Below are positions 26,959 to 35,144 of a DNA stretch of 38,262 bases, in pieces. The translations under genes and the position numbers were made by a program. The stretch comes from Gemmatimonadota bacterium (lineage in GTDB: Bacteria; Gemmatimonadota; Gemmatimonadetes; Gemmatimonadales; GWC2-71-9). Within the stretch, counting starts at the first letter, position 1. Each line of letters begins with the position of its first letter. The stretch lies in NCBI GenBank assembly GCA_016199245.1, contig JACQHC010000078.1, positions 1-38,262 on the forward strand. Reading direction: 5' to 3'. The notes beneath the pieces are model-generated. The model was not told the origin of the DNA, ran no database searches, and worked only from the letters and a program-made list of their open reading frames with translations.

Positions 26959-28020
26959 ATGACCCATAGCCGCGTTGCCGCAGCACTCCTTGCCATGTCC
27001 GTGGCAGCACCGCTGGGCGCGGGAGCCGTGGCTCAGGAGGACACTCAGACCTCCCGTCTTGAGCGGTTGCTCCAGAGTCAGATGGAGAGCATGCGGCATC
27101 AAATGGATGTGTTGAATCGCCGGCTTGACGACGTCATGTTCTTCCAGCGGTTCTCCGGTATCGCGGACGTCGATGTCGTGAGCTTCACGGGACCACCGCG
27201 ACGGCGCGAGCCGAACCCGACAGCGCAGGGTGCCGGGAATCCGCTCCGCATACCGGCCTACGTGTTCATTCCCAAGCGCCTGGACCGATCGCGGAAGCAA
27301 CCGTTGATCGTCCTGCCGCACGACGGGGTGCACAGCAATTTCAACACGGCCTATGCCCACCTGCTGGGCGAGCTGCTCGACCAGGGGTACACCGTCGTGG
27401 CGCCCGAGTACCGCGGTAGCACGGGCTATGGGCGGGGGTTCTACGAGAGCATCGATTATGGCGGCCTTGAGATCGAGGACACGTACGCCGCGCGGAGCTT
27501 CGCGCTGGAGACGTACGACTTCCTGGACCCCGCGCGGGTAGGCATCGTGGGGTGGAGCCACGGTGGGTTGCACGTGCTGATGAACATCTTCGAGCACCCG
27601 GATGCCTACGCGGTGGCGTACGCCGGCGTGCCCGTGAGCGACCTCATCGCGCGCATGGGCTACAAGACCCAGGGCTATCGGGACCTGTTTTCGGCGGACT
27701 ATCACATCGGGAAAGACGCGTTCGAGGACGTGGAGGAGTACCGCCGGCGCTCACCTTCCTGGAACGTCCACAAGTACCGCGGTACGCCGTTGCTGATTCA
27801 CACCAACACGAACGATGAGGACGTCAACGTGCTGGAGGTGGAGCGGCTGATTCAGGCATTGCAGGCTGCGGGCAAGACGGGATTCGAGTACAAGGTCTAT
27901 CAGGACGCTCCGGGTGGTCACTTGTTCAACCGGCTTGACACACGGCTTGCGCGGGAGTCGCGAGTGGAGATTTGGCGGTTCATCGGACAGCGGCTGCGGC
28001 CGGAGAGGCCGGTCCGATGA
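26959..28020 (+). CDS. Secreted prolyl-oligopeptidase-like (S9-type) alpha/beta hydrolase
   Basis: A 353-residue protein with an N-terminal signal peptide (MTHSRVAAALLAMSVAAPLG, cleavage after about Ala25) and a short coiled-coil segment (residues 33-60). The catalytic domain has PEYRGSTGYGRGFYESIDYG, nucleophile Ser200 in GWSHGG, an acid in TNTNDEDVN (Asp286 or Asp288) and His321 in GGHLFNR. The beta-propeller that gates full S9 peptidases is absent, so it may act as a broad esterase or peptidase. The ATG is preceded by AAGGAGAG. The 280 bases upstream hold a TTGACA near the start but no -10 at proper spacing, so the promoter is not identified. The stop overlaps the next start as ATGA. Confidence 0.9.
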   Translation: MTHSRVAAALLAMSVAAPLGAGAVAQEDTQTSRLERLLQSQMESMRHQMDVLNRRLDDVMFFQRFSGIADVDVVSFTGPPRRREPNPTAQGAGNPLRIPAYVFIPKRLDRSRKQPLIVLPHDGVHSNFNTAYAHLLGELLDQGYTVVAPEYRGSTGYGRGFYESIDYGGLEIEDTYAARSFALETYDFLDPARVGIVGWSHGGLHVLMNIFEHPDAYAVAYAGVPVSDLIARMGYKTQGYRDLFSADYHIGKDAFEDVEEYRRRSPSWNVHKYRGTPLLIHTNTNDEDVNVLEVERLIQALQAAGKTGFEYKVYQDAPGGHLFNRLDTRLARESRVEIWRFIGQRLRPERPVR

Positions 28021-29690
28021 TGCGCGCCCGCCACGCCACCGCCCTGCACAGCGGCATAGGCGGCATCCGCGGGATTAGCCGCGTTCTGCTCGTGTCTGGT
28101 CTTAGGCTGTCCATGCCGCTCATCCCGCTCCTGCCGCTCCCCCAAGCAGCGGTTGCGCAGACCTCCTACGACCTGATCATCCGCAACGGGCGCGTCCTCG
28201 ACGGCACGGGCAATCCCTGGTTCACGGCTGACATCGCCGTGCGGGGTGATCGCATCGCGGCAGTCGGGAACCTGAGCGGTGCGCGAGCCGCGCGGGTGAT
28301 TGACGCAACGGGGCTCTACGTCGCGCCGGGCTTCATCGACGTGCATTCGCACTCCGGTCCCGCGCTCGCCACGCCCGAGCTGAGTGGCGCGGAGCAATTG
28401 CTGGCACAGGGCATCACCACGGTCTTCGTCAACCCGGACGGCGGTGGGCCTGTGGACCTCGCAGGGCAGAAGGCTGCGCTGCTGAAGAACGGGCTGGGCG
28501 TGAACGTGGCGCAACTTGCCCCTCACGGCTCCGTGCGCGGAGCCGTGCTGGGGATGCAGGATCGCGCGCCTGACCGTACCGAACTGGACCGGATGCGGCA
28601 GCTGGTGCGGTCCGGGATGGAGGCGGGCGCGTTCGGCCTGTCTTCCGGACCGTTCTACGCGCCGGGGAGCTTCTCCAGGACCGAGGAGCTGGTGGAGCTG
28701 GCCAGGGTCGCCGCCGAGTTCGGCGGCGCCTACACCAGTCACATCCGGGACGAATCCGACTACACGATCGGCGTCGTGGCGGCAGTGGACGAAGTCATCC
28801 GCATCGCTCGGGAAGCGAGACTCCCAGGCGTCGTGACGCACATCAAGGCCCTGGGGCCAAGGGTATGGGGCTATTCCCTTGCGCTGGTTTACCGGATCGA
28901 CCGGGCGCGCTCGGAGGGTGTGGAAGTCTACGCGGATCAATATCCGTATGAGGCTTCTGCGACGAGCCTGACGGCGGCCCTCGTGCCTCGGTGGGCCGAG
29001 GTGGGCGGGGACACGGCGCTCGAGCGGCGCCTGCGCACGCCGGCCGAGCGGGCTCGGATCCGCGGCGAGATGCTGGAGAACCTGGATCGTCGTGGCGGCG
29101 CTGCGCGGCTCCAGTTCCGCCGGCATCGAGCGGACCCTTCGATTGAAGGCCGGGCCCTTGCCGACGTGGCGCGCGACCGCGGGAAGGAGCCGGTTGATGC
29201 AGCGCTGGACCTGATCGCGGCCGGCGGTGTCGGGGTCGTATCGTTCAACATGAATGAGGCCGATATCGAGACGCTCATGCGGCAACCGTGGACCATGACC
29301 GCGTCCGACGGCGACCTGGTCGCGTTCGGTGACGGCGTCCCGCACCCTCGAGGAAACGGGACATTCCCTCGCAAGATCCGCCGTTATGTTCTGGACAAGC
29401 CCGTCGTGGATCTGGCGTTCGCGATTCGCAGCATGACAGCCTTGCCCGCGTCTGTGTTCCGGATGGCCGACCGCGGCATGCTGCGGCCTGGTGCGGCGGC
29501 CGACGTCGTCGTGCTTGACTTGCAGCGTATTCGGGACGCGGCCACGTACGACCGGCCGCACCAGCTCGCCGAAGGGATGGTGTATGTGCTGGTAAACGGC
29601 GGCCTGGCGGTCGATCAGGGGCGCGCCAACGGGGCAAAGCACGGGCGCGTACTGAATAGACAGGCGATGACAGGCGATGACAGGCGATGA
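28017..29690 (+). CDS. Secreted N-acyl-D-amino-acid deacylase (D-aminoacylase, amidohydrolase superfamily)
   Basis: A 557-residue protein with an N-terminal hydrophobic segment (about 21-48) that looks like a signal peptide after an unusually long basic tail. The core YDLIIRNGRVLDGTGNPW and GFIDVHSHSG (His110, His112 metal ligands) mark the D-aminoacylase branch. Later blocks include AYTSHIRDES, VTHIKALG, MTASDGDLVAFG and the C-terminal GMVYVLVNGGLAVDQGRANG. The reaction is release of free D-amino acids from N-acyl-D-amino acids. ATG 28017 overlaps the upstream stop as ATGA. The gene ends inside a tandem 10-base repeat, so its last residues depend on repeat number. With the S9-like hydrolase it suggests scavenging of modified peptides. 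Confidence 0.92.
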   Translation: MMRARHATALHSGIGGIRGISRVLLVSGLRLSMPLIPLLPLPQAAVAQTSYDLIIRNGRVLDGTGNPWFTADIAVRGDRIAAVGNLSGARAARVIDATGLYVAPGFIDVHSHSGPALATPELSGAEQLLAQGITTVFVNPDGGGPVDLAGQKAALLKNGLGVNVAQLAPHGSVRGAVLGMQDRAPDRTELDRMRQLVRSGMEAGAFGLSSGPFYAPGSFSRTEELVELARVAAEFGGAYTSHIRDESDYTIGVVAAVDEVIRIAREARLPGVVTHIKALGPRVWGYSLALVYRIDRARSEGVEVYADQYPYEASATSLTAALVPRWAEVGGDTALERRLRTPAERARIRGEMLENLDRRGGAARLQFRRHRADPSIEGRALADVARDRGKEPVDAALDLIAAGGVGVVSFNMNEADIETLMRQPWTMTASDGDLVAFGDGVPHPRGNGTFPRKIRRYVLDKPVVDLAFAIRSMTALPASVFRMADRGMLRPGAAADVVVLDLQRIRDAATYDRPHQLAEGMVYVLVNGGLAVDQGRANGAKHGRVLNRQAMTGDDRR

Positions 29691-29700
29691 CAGGCGACGG
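29661..29700 (+). repeat. Tandem 10-bp repeat spanning a gene junction
   Basis: CAGGCGATGA occurs three times in a row (29661-29690) and a fourth, degenerate copy (CAGGCGACGG) follows. Each copy contains overlapping ATG and TGA. Because the period is 10, successive copies place the stop and the start in different frames. The amidohydrolase stop falls in the third copy, and an ATG in the second copy (29677) is in frame with the next gene. Such arrays can change length by slippage. Confidence 0.9.
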
Positions 29701-29727
29701 CCGTCACGCAGCGAGGGAAGGCGAAGA

Positions 29728-32028
29728 GTGACGACGAAGGGTGACGGGCCAGGCGTGCGCCGTAGTTGCGAGCCCGGGAAGGGATGCGTATTGCGATCCC
29801 TACCGGCCGGCTTGGTTCTGGCGGCCATTGTGACGGCGGTGCCCCCATCCGGGCTGGGCGCTCAGGCCCTCGACCCGACCCGCCCGCCGGACAGCGACGC
29901 GCGCCCGCCGAACCCGGAAGCCATACCACGACCTACGACCACCGCGGTGCGCGCGGTGGGGCGGATTGCCGTGGATGGCCAGCTCGATGAGGCAGCGTGG
30001 AGCGCGGCTGAGCTCCTCTCCGGATTCCTCCAGTCCCAGCCGCGGCCCGGAATGCCGGCGTCCGAGCGTACGGTGGTCCGCGTGCTGTACGACGACGATT
30101 ACATCTACGTCGGCGCGATTTGCTATGACACCGATCCCAGCAAGATGTTTTCTCCCGGGTTCGACCAGGACTTCGACACCCACAACAGCGACGTGTTCGG
30201 CGTTTCGTTCGATCCGTACCTCGACCGCAAGAACGCGTTTATGTTCGCGACCAATCCGTCCGGCGCGCTGTTCGACGCCCAGGCGTTCGACAACAGCCGG
30301 CTGATCAACCGGGCGTGGGAAGGTGTGGTGCACGTCAGGACCGCTGCACACGACTCGGGTTGGACGGCTGAGTTCGCCATTCCCCTTACGACGCTGCGGT
30401 TCAAGGGCTCGGAAGGCGAGCAGTCGTGGGGCATCAACTTCTTGCGACGTGTGCGACGCCGGAACGAGGAGTCCTACTGGGCGCCGATGCATCGGTATCA
30501 CCGAGTCCACACCATGTCGCTCGCCGGGACCATTCAAGGACTCACGGGTCTGAAACAGGGCCGGAATCTCTCGCTGAAGCCGTTCGCGCTCGCCTCGAGG
30601 GGGTGGGGATCGCTGCGGCCGGTGGAGCAGCATGATCTGGCGGGGGATGGCGGCGTGGACCTGAAATGGGGCGTCACGTCGCGCATGACCCTGGACCTCA
30701 CATACCGGACGGATTTCTCGCAGGTCGAGGTGGACGAAGAACAGGTGAACCTGACGCGGTTCTCGCTATTCTTTCCGGAGAAGCGCGACTTCTTCATGGA
30801 GAACGCGGGGGTGTTCGCGTTCGGCGACGTGTCCCTGCAGAACTACCGCCTCGGGTCCTCGCCGCGCGACTTCAGCCTGTTCTATTCGCGCCGCATCGGC
30901 CTGTTGCCCAACGGGCAGCCCGCCCCCATGATCGGGGGCGGACGGGTGACTGGCACGGCTGGTGGGCTGGAGATCGGGTTGCTCGACATGCAGACGGAAG
31001 CGGACTCCGGCGCGCCGGGGGAGAACTTCGCCCTTGCCCGGGTCAAGAAGAACCTCGGTTCCGCGCAGGTCGGAGCGGTCTTCATCAATCGGGAGATCAC
31101 GAGCGCCGCGAGCACGGGGTTCAACCGGAGCTACGGTGCGGACCTGTCGCTGCGGTTGTTCGACCACTTGTTCGTCAACACGTATGCCGCGGCCACCGAC
31201 GAGGGAACCGGAGCGGGTGACAACACCATCGGCAACGTGCTGCTCGCCTGGCGCGACCGCGTGCTGGACATCTCCGGGTTCGTCAAGCGTGTGGGGGACG
31301 GGTTCGATCCCGGGGTCGGGTTCATTCGGCGTAACGGCGTGCGACAGGCGTACGCAACGCTCGGTGCTCACCCGCAGCCGCGCTTCGCATCGCTCCAGGA
31401 GCTGAATCCATTCATTGAAGGCAACTTCGTCGAAGATCGCGACGGCGTGCTCGATACGCGCGAGCTCTCGGCCGGGTTGGAAGCGGAGTTCCTCAGTGGT
31501 GCGCAGGCGAATATCGGGGCGACGCAGACGTACGAGCGACTCACGGTCCCGTTCCGGGTTTCGGCTACGGCCACGGTGCAACCCGGCGAGTACGAGTACC
31601 GCGAGGCCAGCGGCGGGTTCCAGTCGGACCAGTCGCGGCCGTTCTCGTTGGGCGCGCGCGGCAGCTACGGCAGCTTCTACGACGGCACCAAGCGGTCCGG
31701 GCGGGCGAACCTACGCTGGCTACCCAATCATCATTTCTCAGTCGACGCGTCCGCCGAGCGCAACAATGTCCGTCTGCCTGCTACGGCGTTCAATGCCGAC
31801 GTGTTCCGGGCCAGGTTCCGCTACGCGCACTCGACCCGCGTCTTTGCCAGTGCGCTGGTGCAGTACAACGCCGCGGGGGACGAGCTGTCCGTGAATGCGC
31901 GGCTCAACTACATCCACGCGCCGCTATCGGATTTCTTCCTCGTCTTCACCGAGCGCCGCAACGTGGAGACCGGGCAGCTGCTCGACCGGTTGATCACGGC
32001 GAAGGTAACGAGGCTGCTGGCGTTCTAA
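29728..32028 (+). CDS. DUF5916 outer-membrane protein with N-terminal CBM9-like domain
   Basis: A 766-residue protein from GTG 29728, chosen because GGGAAGG stands just upstream; an in-frame ATG at 29677 would add 17 residues. A signal peptide covers about residues 18-45, ending LGAQA. A carbohydrate-binding family 9-like region follows (GRIAVDGQLDEAAWSAA, VRVLYDDDYIYVGAICYD, HNSDVFGVSFDPYLD). The C-terminal half is rich in alternating beta-strands as in an outer-membrane barrel, with FFPEKRDFFMENAGVFAFG, a DUF5916 landmark. The last residue is Phe, the usual barrel-assembly signal. The function of DUF5916 proteins is unknown; they are often near secreted peptidases. The stop is nested with the convergent gene stop. 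Confidence 0.9.
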   Translation: MTTKGDGPGVRRSCEPGKGCVLRSLPAGLVLAAIVTAVPPSGLGAQALDPTRPPDSDARPPNPEAIPRPTTTAVRAVGRIAVDGQLDEAAWSAAELLSGFLQSQPRPGMPASERTVVRVLYDDDYIYVGAICYDTDPSKMFSPGFDQDFDTHNSDVFGVSFDPYLDRKNAFMFATNPSGALFDAQAFDNSRLINRAWEGVVHVRTAAHDSGWTAEFAIPLTTLRFKGSEGEQSWGINFLRRVRRRNEESYWAPMHRYHRVHTMSLAGTIQGLTGLKQGRNLSLKPFALASRGWGSLRPVEQHDLAGDGGVDLKWGVTSRMTLDLTYRTDFSQVEVDEEQVNLTRFSLFFPEKRDFFMENAGVFAFGDVSLQNYRLGSSPRDFSLFYSRRIGLLPNGQPAPMIGGGRVTGTAGGLEIGLLDMQTEADSGAPGENFALARVKKNLGSAQVGAVFINREITSAASTGFNRSYGADLSLRLFDHLFVNTYAAATDEGTGAGDNTIGNVLLAWRDRVLDISGFVKRVGDGFDPGVGFIRRNGVRQAYATLGAHPQPRFASLQELNPFIEGNFVEDRDGVLDTRELSAGLEAEFLSGAQANIGATQTYERLTVPFRVSATATVQPGEYEYREASGGFQSDQSRPFSLGARGSYGSFYDGTKRSGRANLRWLPNHHFSVDASAERNNVRLPATAFNADVFRARFRYAHSTRVFASALVQYNAAGDELSVNARLNYIHAPLSDFFLVFTERRNVETGQLLDRLITAKVTRLLAF

Positions 32029-35000
32029 TCCCGGCCTCCGCGCCGTCCAGCCATCCGCTCCAAGACGGCGATAGCCTCGTTGAGCCCCGCCTCCAGTTCG
32101 GCCTTCCGCCGCTTCTGAGTCTCCGTGGGTGGATAGAGGCTGCCCGATCGCACGCCGCCGCCGTTCATGTCTGAGGCGAGCCCAGCCAGGCCTCGTAGCG
32201 TCGCCGCCAGACGACCGCGCGCCGCGGCGGCAGTGTCGCCAGCTGGGACCGCCGGCTGTTGACCGAAACCGCCCTGTACGCGGACGCCGAGTCGCTGAGC
32301 GGTCTCGAAGCCGCGGCGTTGCAGCGCGGCCACCCCTAGGAGGAAGGCTTGTCGCTCGCGGTACTGGGCATCCGTGATGGGCATTTGCGGGTCGCCCCTC
32401 ACGAGCACCGTCCCACGGGCGCTTACGCCGCCGGCCTCAAGGACCACCGTGTAGGCGCCCGGCGATACAAACGGCCCCCTGGGTCCCACGGGCTGCGCGA
32501 GCGCGGGCAGGGCCTGCGTTGGTGCTTCAGCGGCCTCGCCGCCACCCCCGCCACCGAAGGAGGGAGGCGGCTCGTGCCGCAGATCCCAATTCACGCGGTG
32601 AATCACACCGGGTTCGCCTGAGGCCTCCAGTCGCCGCAGGATCTGGCCGGACGCGTCCTGCACGGTGATCGTCGCCCGGTCGGCCCGTTGCGAGAGGTGA
32701 TAGCCAATCATGGCGCCAAACTGGGGGTTTTCTCCCGCGTAGGCCGCCTGCGACCGGTACGACTGATCCTTCCAGTAATGGAAGATCGTGGCGGGACGGA
32801 TGGCGAACAGATGCGCGGGATGAGCCGCAACCTGCGGCGACCACTCGGCCAACGGCGCCAGGTCGTCCAGGATCCAGATGCTCCGCCCGTGCGTGCCGAG
32901 GACCAGATCGTTGTCACGCGGGTGAATCTCGATGTCGTCGTACGCCGTGGTGGGCAGGTTCGGCATGAGCCGCACCCACGCGGCGCCACCGTCGTTCGAG
33001 GCGAAGAGGGCGTGCTCCGTGCCCAGGAAGAGCAGCCGGGAGTTGGTGTGATGTTCGGCGATGGCGTTGACGGACCCGGCGGGAAGACCGTTCACCCGAG
33101 GCGTCCACGTGCGGCCGAAGTCCGCCGTGTGGAAGACGTATGGCGCGAAGTCCCCGTCCCGGTGGCCGTCGAACGCCGCATACGCCGCGCCGGGAGCCGT
33201 GCGCGAGGCGATGACACGGCTCACGAACGCCCCGTTCGGCGCGCCGCGAATGTTGCGCGAGACCTCCGTCCAGGTTCGTGCTCCGTCTCGCGACACCTGC
33301 ACGTTCCCGTCGTCGGTGCCCACCCACAGAATCACGGCGTCCAGCGGCGACTCGGCGATCGTGGAAATCGCGCCGAACGACGATTCACCGTCGTAGCGCG
33401 ACAGCGTGATCTCGGCGCCCCGCACGCCCATCAGCACCAACGTGTCCCGATCGATCCGCCGCGTGAGATCGTCCGTGCGCTCCCAGCTCAGTCCCCGGTC
33501 GCGCGAGATGAACAGGCGGTTCCCGCCAGCGTACACGACGCTCGGGTTGTGGCGTGAAACGAGCGTGGGCGAGTTCCACTCCCAGCGGTAGTCCGGCTCG
33601 CCCGCCGGCGGCGCCGGGGCGATGTCCAGGATGTCGCCCGTCTCGGCGTCCACGCGCGTGAACCCGCCGTCGTTCGAGTTGCTGTACACGTAGCGATGGC
33701 TCGTCGGGTCGATCTGATGGTACATGCCATCACCGAACCCGATCTGTCGCCAGTCGTCGTTGATGATCCCTTCCCAGTGCCGCGTGGCGCTGGGCCCCAG
33801 CCAGGAATGGTTATCCTGGAGCCCGCCGTACACGAAGTACGGCTCCCGCATGTCGAGGCCGATGTCGTAGAACTGCGCGATGGGGAGGTTGTTGATTTTG
33901 GTGTAGGTGGCCCCGCGGTCCCAGGTCTCGTACAGGCCGCCGTCCCCGCCCAGCAGGAAATGCTTGGTGTTGTTCGGATCGATCCACAACGCGTGGTGGT
34001 CCGCGTGCACGCCCACGTCGTACGTCGGTGCGGTGGGCAGTTCCTTGAAGTTGATACCCCCGTCCTCGCTCACTGACGACTGCGTGCCAAGGACGTACAC
34101 GCGGTTCTCGTCGCGCGGATCGATGAAGATCTCGCTGTAGTACATGGGCCGCGGATTGAGGTTGCTCACTTTGCGCCAGGACTCGCCACCGTCCGCGCTG
34201 CGGTAGGTGCCGCCCTCGCCGCGATGCTCGACCGTGGCGTTGAGCACCATCCGATTGGTGGCTGACATGGCGAGCCCGATCCGCCCGATATCACCCCGCG
34301 GAAGGCCGGCCGTGATCCGGCGCCACGTCCGCCCGCCGTCCGTCGTCTTGTGGATCCCACTCCCCGGCCCGCCGCCGTTGAAGCCCCAGGCGCGCCGCAG
34401 GCGCTGATACGAGGCCGCGATGAGCGTGTTGGGGTCCGCTGGATCCATCACCAGGTCCACGACACCCGTGAGGGTGTCGACGTAGAGCACCTTGACCCAG
34501 GTACGGCCGCCGTCCGTCGTCCTGAAGACGCCGCGTTCGGGAGTCGGTTTCCACAGGTTGCCCAGGGCGGCGACGTAGGCGATGTCGGGATTGGTCGGAT
34601 GCACGAGCACGCGGCCGATGTGCCGGGTCGCATCCAGTCCGAAGTGCGTCCAGGTCGCTCCCGCGTCGGTGGAGCGATAGACGCCATTGCCCCAGGACGT
34701 ACTCTGGCGGTTATTCTGCTCGCCTGTCCCGGCCCAGATCACATTGGGATCGGAAGGCGCGATCGCCACGTCGCCGAATGTGCTGACGGGCTGGTGGTCG
34801 AAGATCGACGTCCACGTGGTCCCGTTGTTCACGGTCTTCCACAACCCGCCGGACGCCGTCGCCACGTAGATGGTGGCGGGCTCGTGCGGCAGCGCTTCCA
34901 CGTCATGAATGCGTCCTCCGGTCACGGCGGGGCCGATGGAGCGGAATCTCAGCTCTCGCACGAGCGTCGGGGAAAGCCCACCGTTCTGCGCTGACGCGGT

Positions 35001-35060
35001 TGCGGGAAGAATCATCAGGAACGCGGCGAACAGCGCTCCGTTTCTCAACGTCCACGGCAT
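32025..35060 (-). CDS. Secreted sortilin/VPS10-like BNR-repeat (multi-propeller) protein
   Basis: A 1011-residue protein with a signal peptide (MPWTLRNGALFAAFLMILPA, cleaved near Ala24). At least eight Asp-box motifs (S/T-x-D-x-G-x-T-W) are visible, including RSTDAGATW, RTTDGGRTW, KTTDGGRTW, RSADGGESW, ISRDRGLSW, VSRDGARTW and TADFGRTW, which form beta-propeller blades. The last quarter is a non-propeller region with a glycine stretch after PSF and a charged helical tail. Relatives are annotated as glycosyl hydrolases or VPS10-domain proteins, but no catalytic residues are identified and enzymatic activity is unproven. A weak ribosome-binding site (GGAG) lies nine bases before the ATG. Confidence 0.92.
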   Translation of the reverse strand: MPWTLRNGALFAAFLMILPATASAQNGGLSPTLVRELRFRSIGPAVTGGRIHDVEALPHEPATIYVATASGGLWKTVNNGTTWTSIFDHQPVSTFGDVAIAPSDPNVIWAGTGEQNNRQSTSWGNGVYRSTDAGATWTHFGLDATRHIGRVLVHPTNPDIAYVAALGNLWKPTPERGVFRTTDGGRTWVKVLYVDTLTGVVDLVMDPADPNTLIAASYQRLRRAWGFNGGGPGSGIHKTTDGGRTWRRITAGLPRGDIGRIGLAMSATNRMVLNATVEHRGEGGTYRSADGGESWRKVSNLNPRPMYYSEIFIDPRDENRVYVLGTQSSVSEDGGINFKELPTAPTYDVGVHADHHALWIDPNNTKHFLLGGDGGLYETWDRGATYTKINNLPIAQFYDIGLDMREPYFVYGGLQDNHSWLGPSATRHWEGIINDDWRQIGFGDGMYHQIDPTSHRYVYSNSNDGGFTRVDAETGDILDIAPAPPAGEPDYRWEWNSPTLVSRHNPSVVYAGGNRLFISRDRGLSWERTDDLTRRIDRDTLVLMGVRGAEITLSRYDGESSFGAISTIAESPLDAVILWVGTDDGNVQVSRDGARTWTEVSRNIRGAPNGAFVSRVIASRTAPGAAYAAFDGHRDGDFAPYVFHTADFGRTWTPRVNGLPAGSVNAIAEHHTNSRLLFLGTEHALFASNDGGAAWVRLMPNLPTTAYDDIEIHPRDNDLVLGTHGRSIWILDDLAPLAEWSPQVAAHPAHLFAIRPATIFHYWKDQSYRSQAAYAGENPQFGAMIGYHLSQRADRATITVQDASGQILRRLEASGEPGVIHRVNWDLRHEPPPSFGGGGGGEAAEAPTQALPALAQPVGPRGPFVSPGAYTVVLEAGGVSARGTVLVRGDPQMPITDAQYRERQAFLLGVAALQRRGFETAQRLGVRVQGGFGQQPAVPAGDTAAAARGRLAATLRGLAGLASDMNGGGVRSGSLYPPTETQKRRKAELEAGLNEAIAVLERMAGRRGGRD

Positions 35061-35126
35061 GGGATGACTCCAAGTGTCAGGGAGCGGATGAGGACAATAT
35101 GCGGCATGTGAACTGGCGACGGCAGG

Positions 35127-35144
35127 AGGAGTGGACTCCTTTTT
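35127..35144 (+). other. Short perfect hairpin with T run at the RNase D start
   Basis: AGGAGT-GG-ACTCCT followed by TTTT forms a perfect inverted repeat of six bases with a two-base spacer (in practice a four-base loop). It looks like a very small intrinsic terminator but stands at the beginning of the gene, and it covers the AGGAGG that would serve the GTG at 35131. It may reduce ribosome access or be chance. Confidence 0.35.

Noticed and set aside
29661-29700. CRISPR-like array
   Set aside because: The repeat unit is only 10 bases and there are no spacers; it is a simple tandem repeat.
27918-29828. 636-codon minus-strand open frame opposite the amidohydrolase
   Set aside because: The plus strand encodes a recognisable D-aminoacylase over the whole stretch. 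The antisense translation has no motif and is low-complexity in Arg, His and Pro.
31300-31320. tRNA T-arm-like GGTTCGATCCC sequence
   Set aside because: It lies inside the DUF5916 coding frame and no acceptor or anticodon arms can be folded around it.
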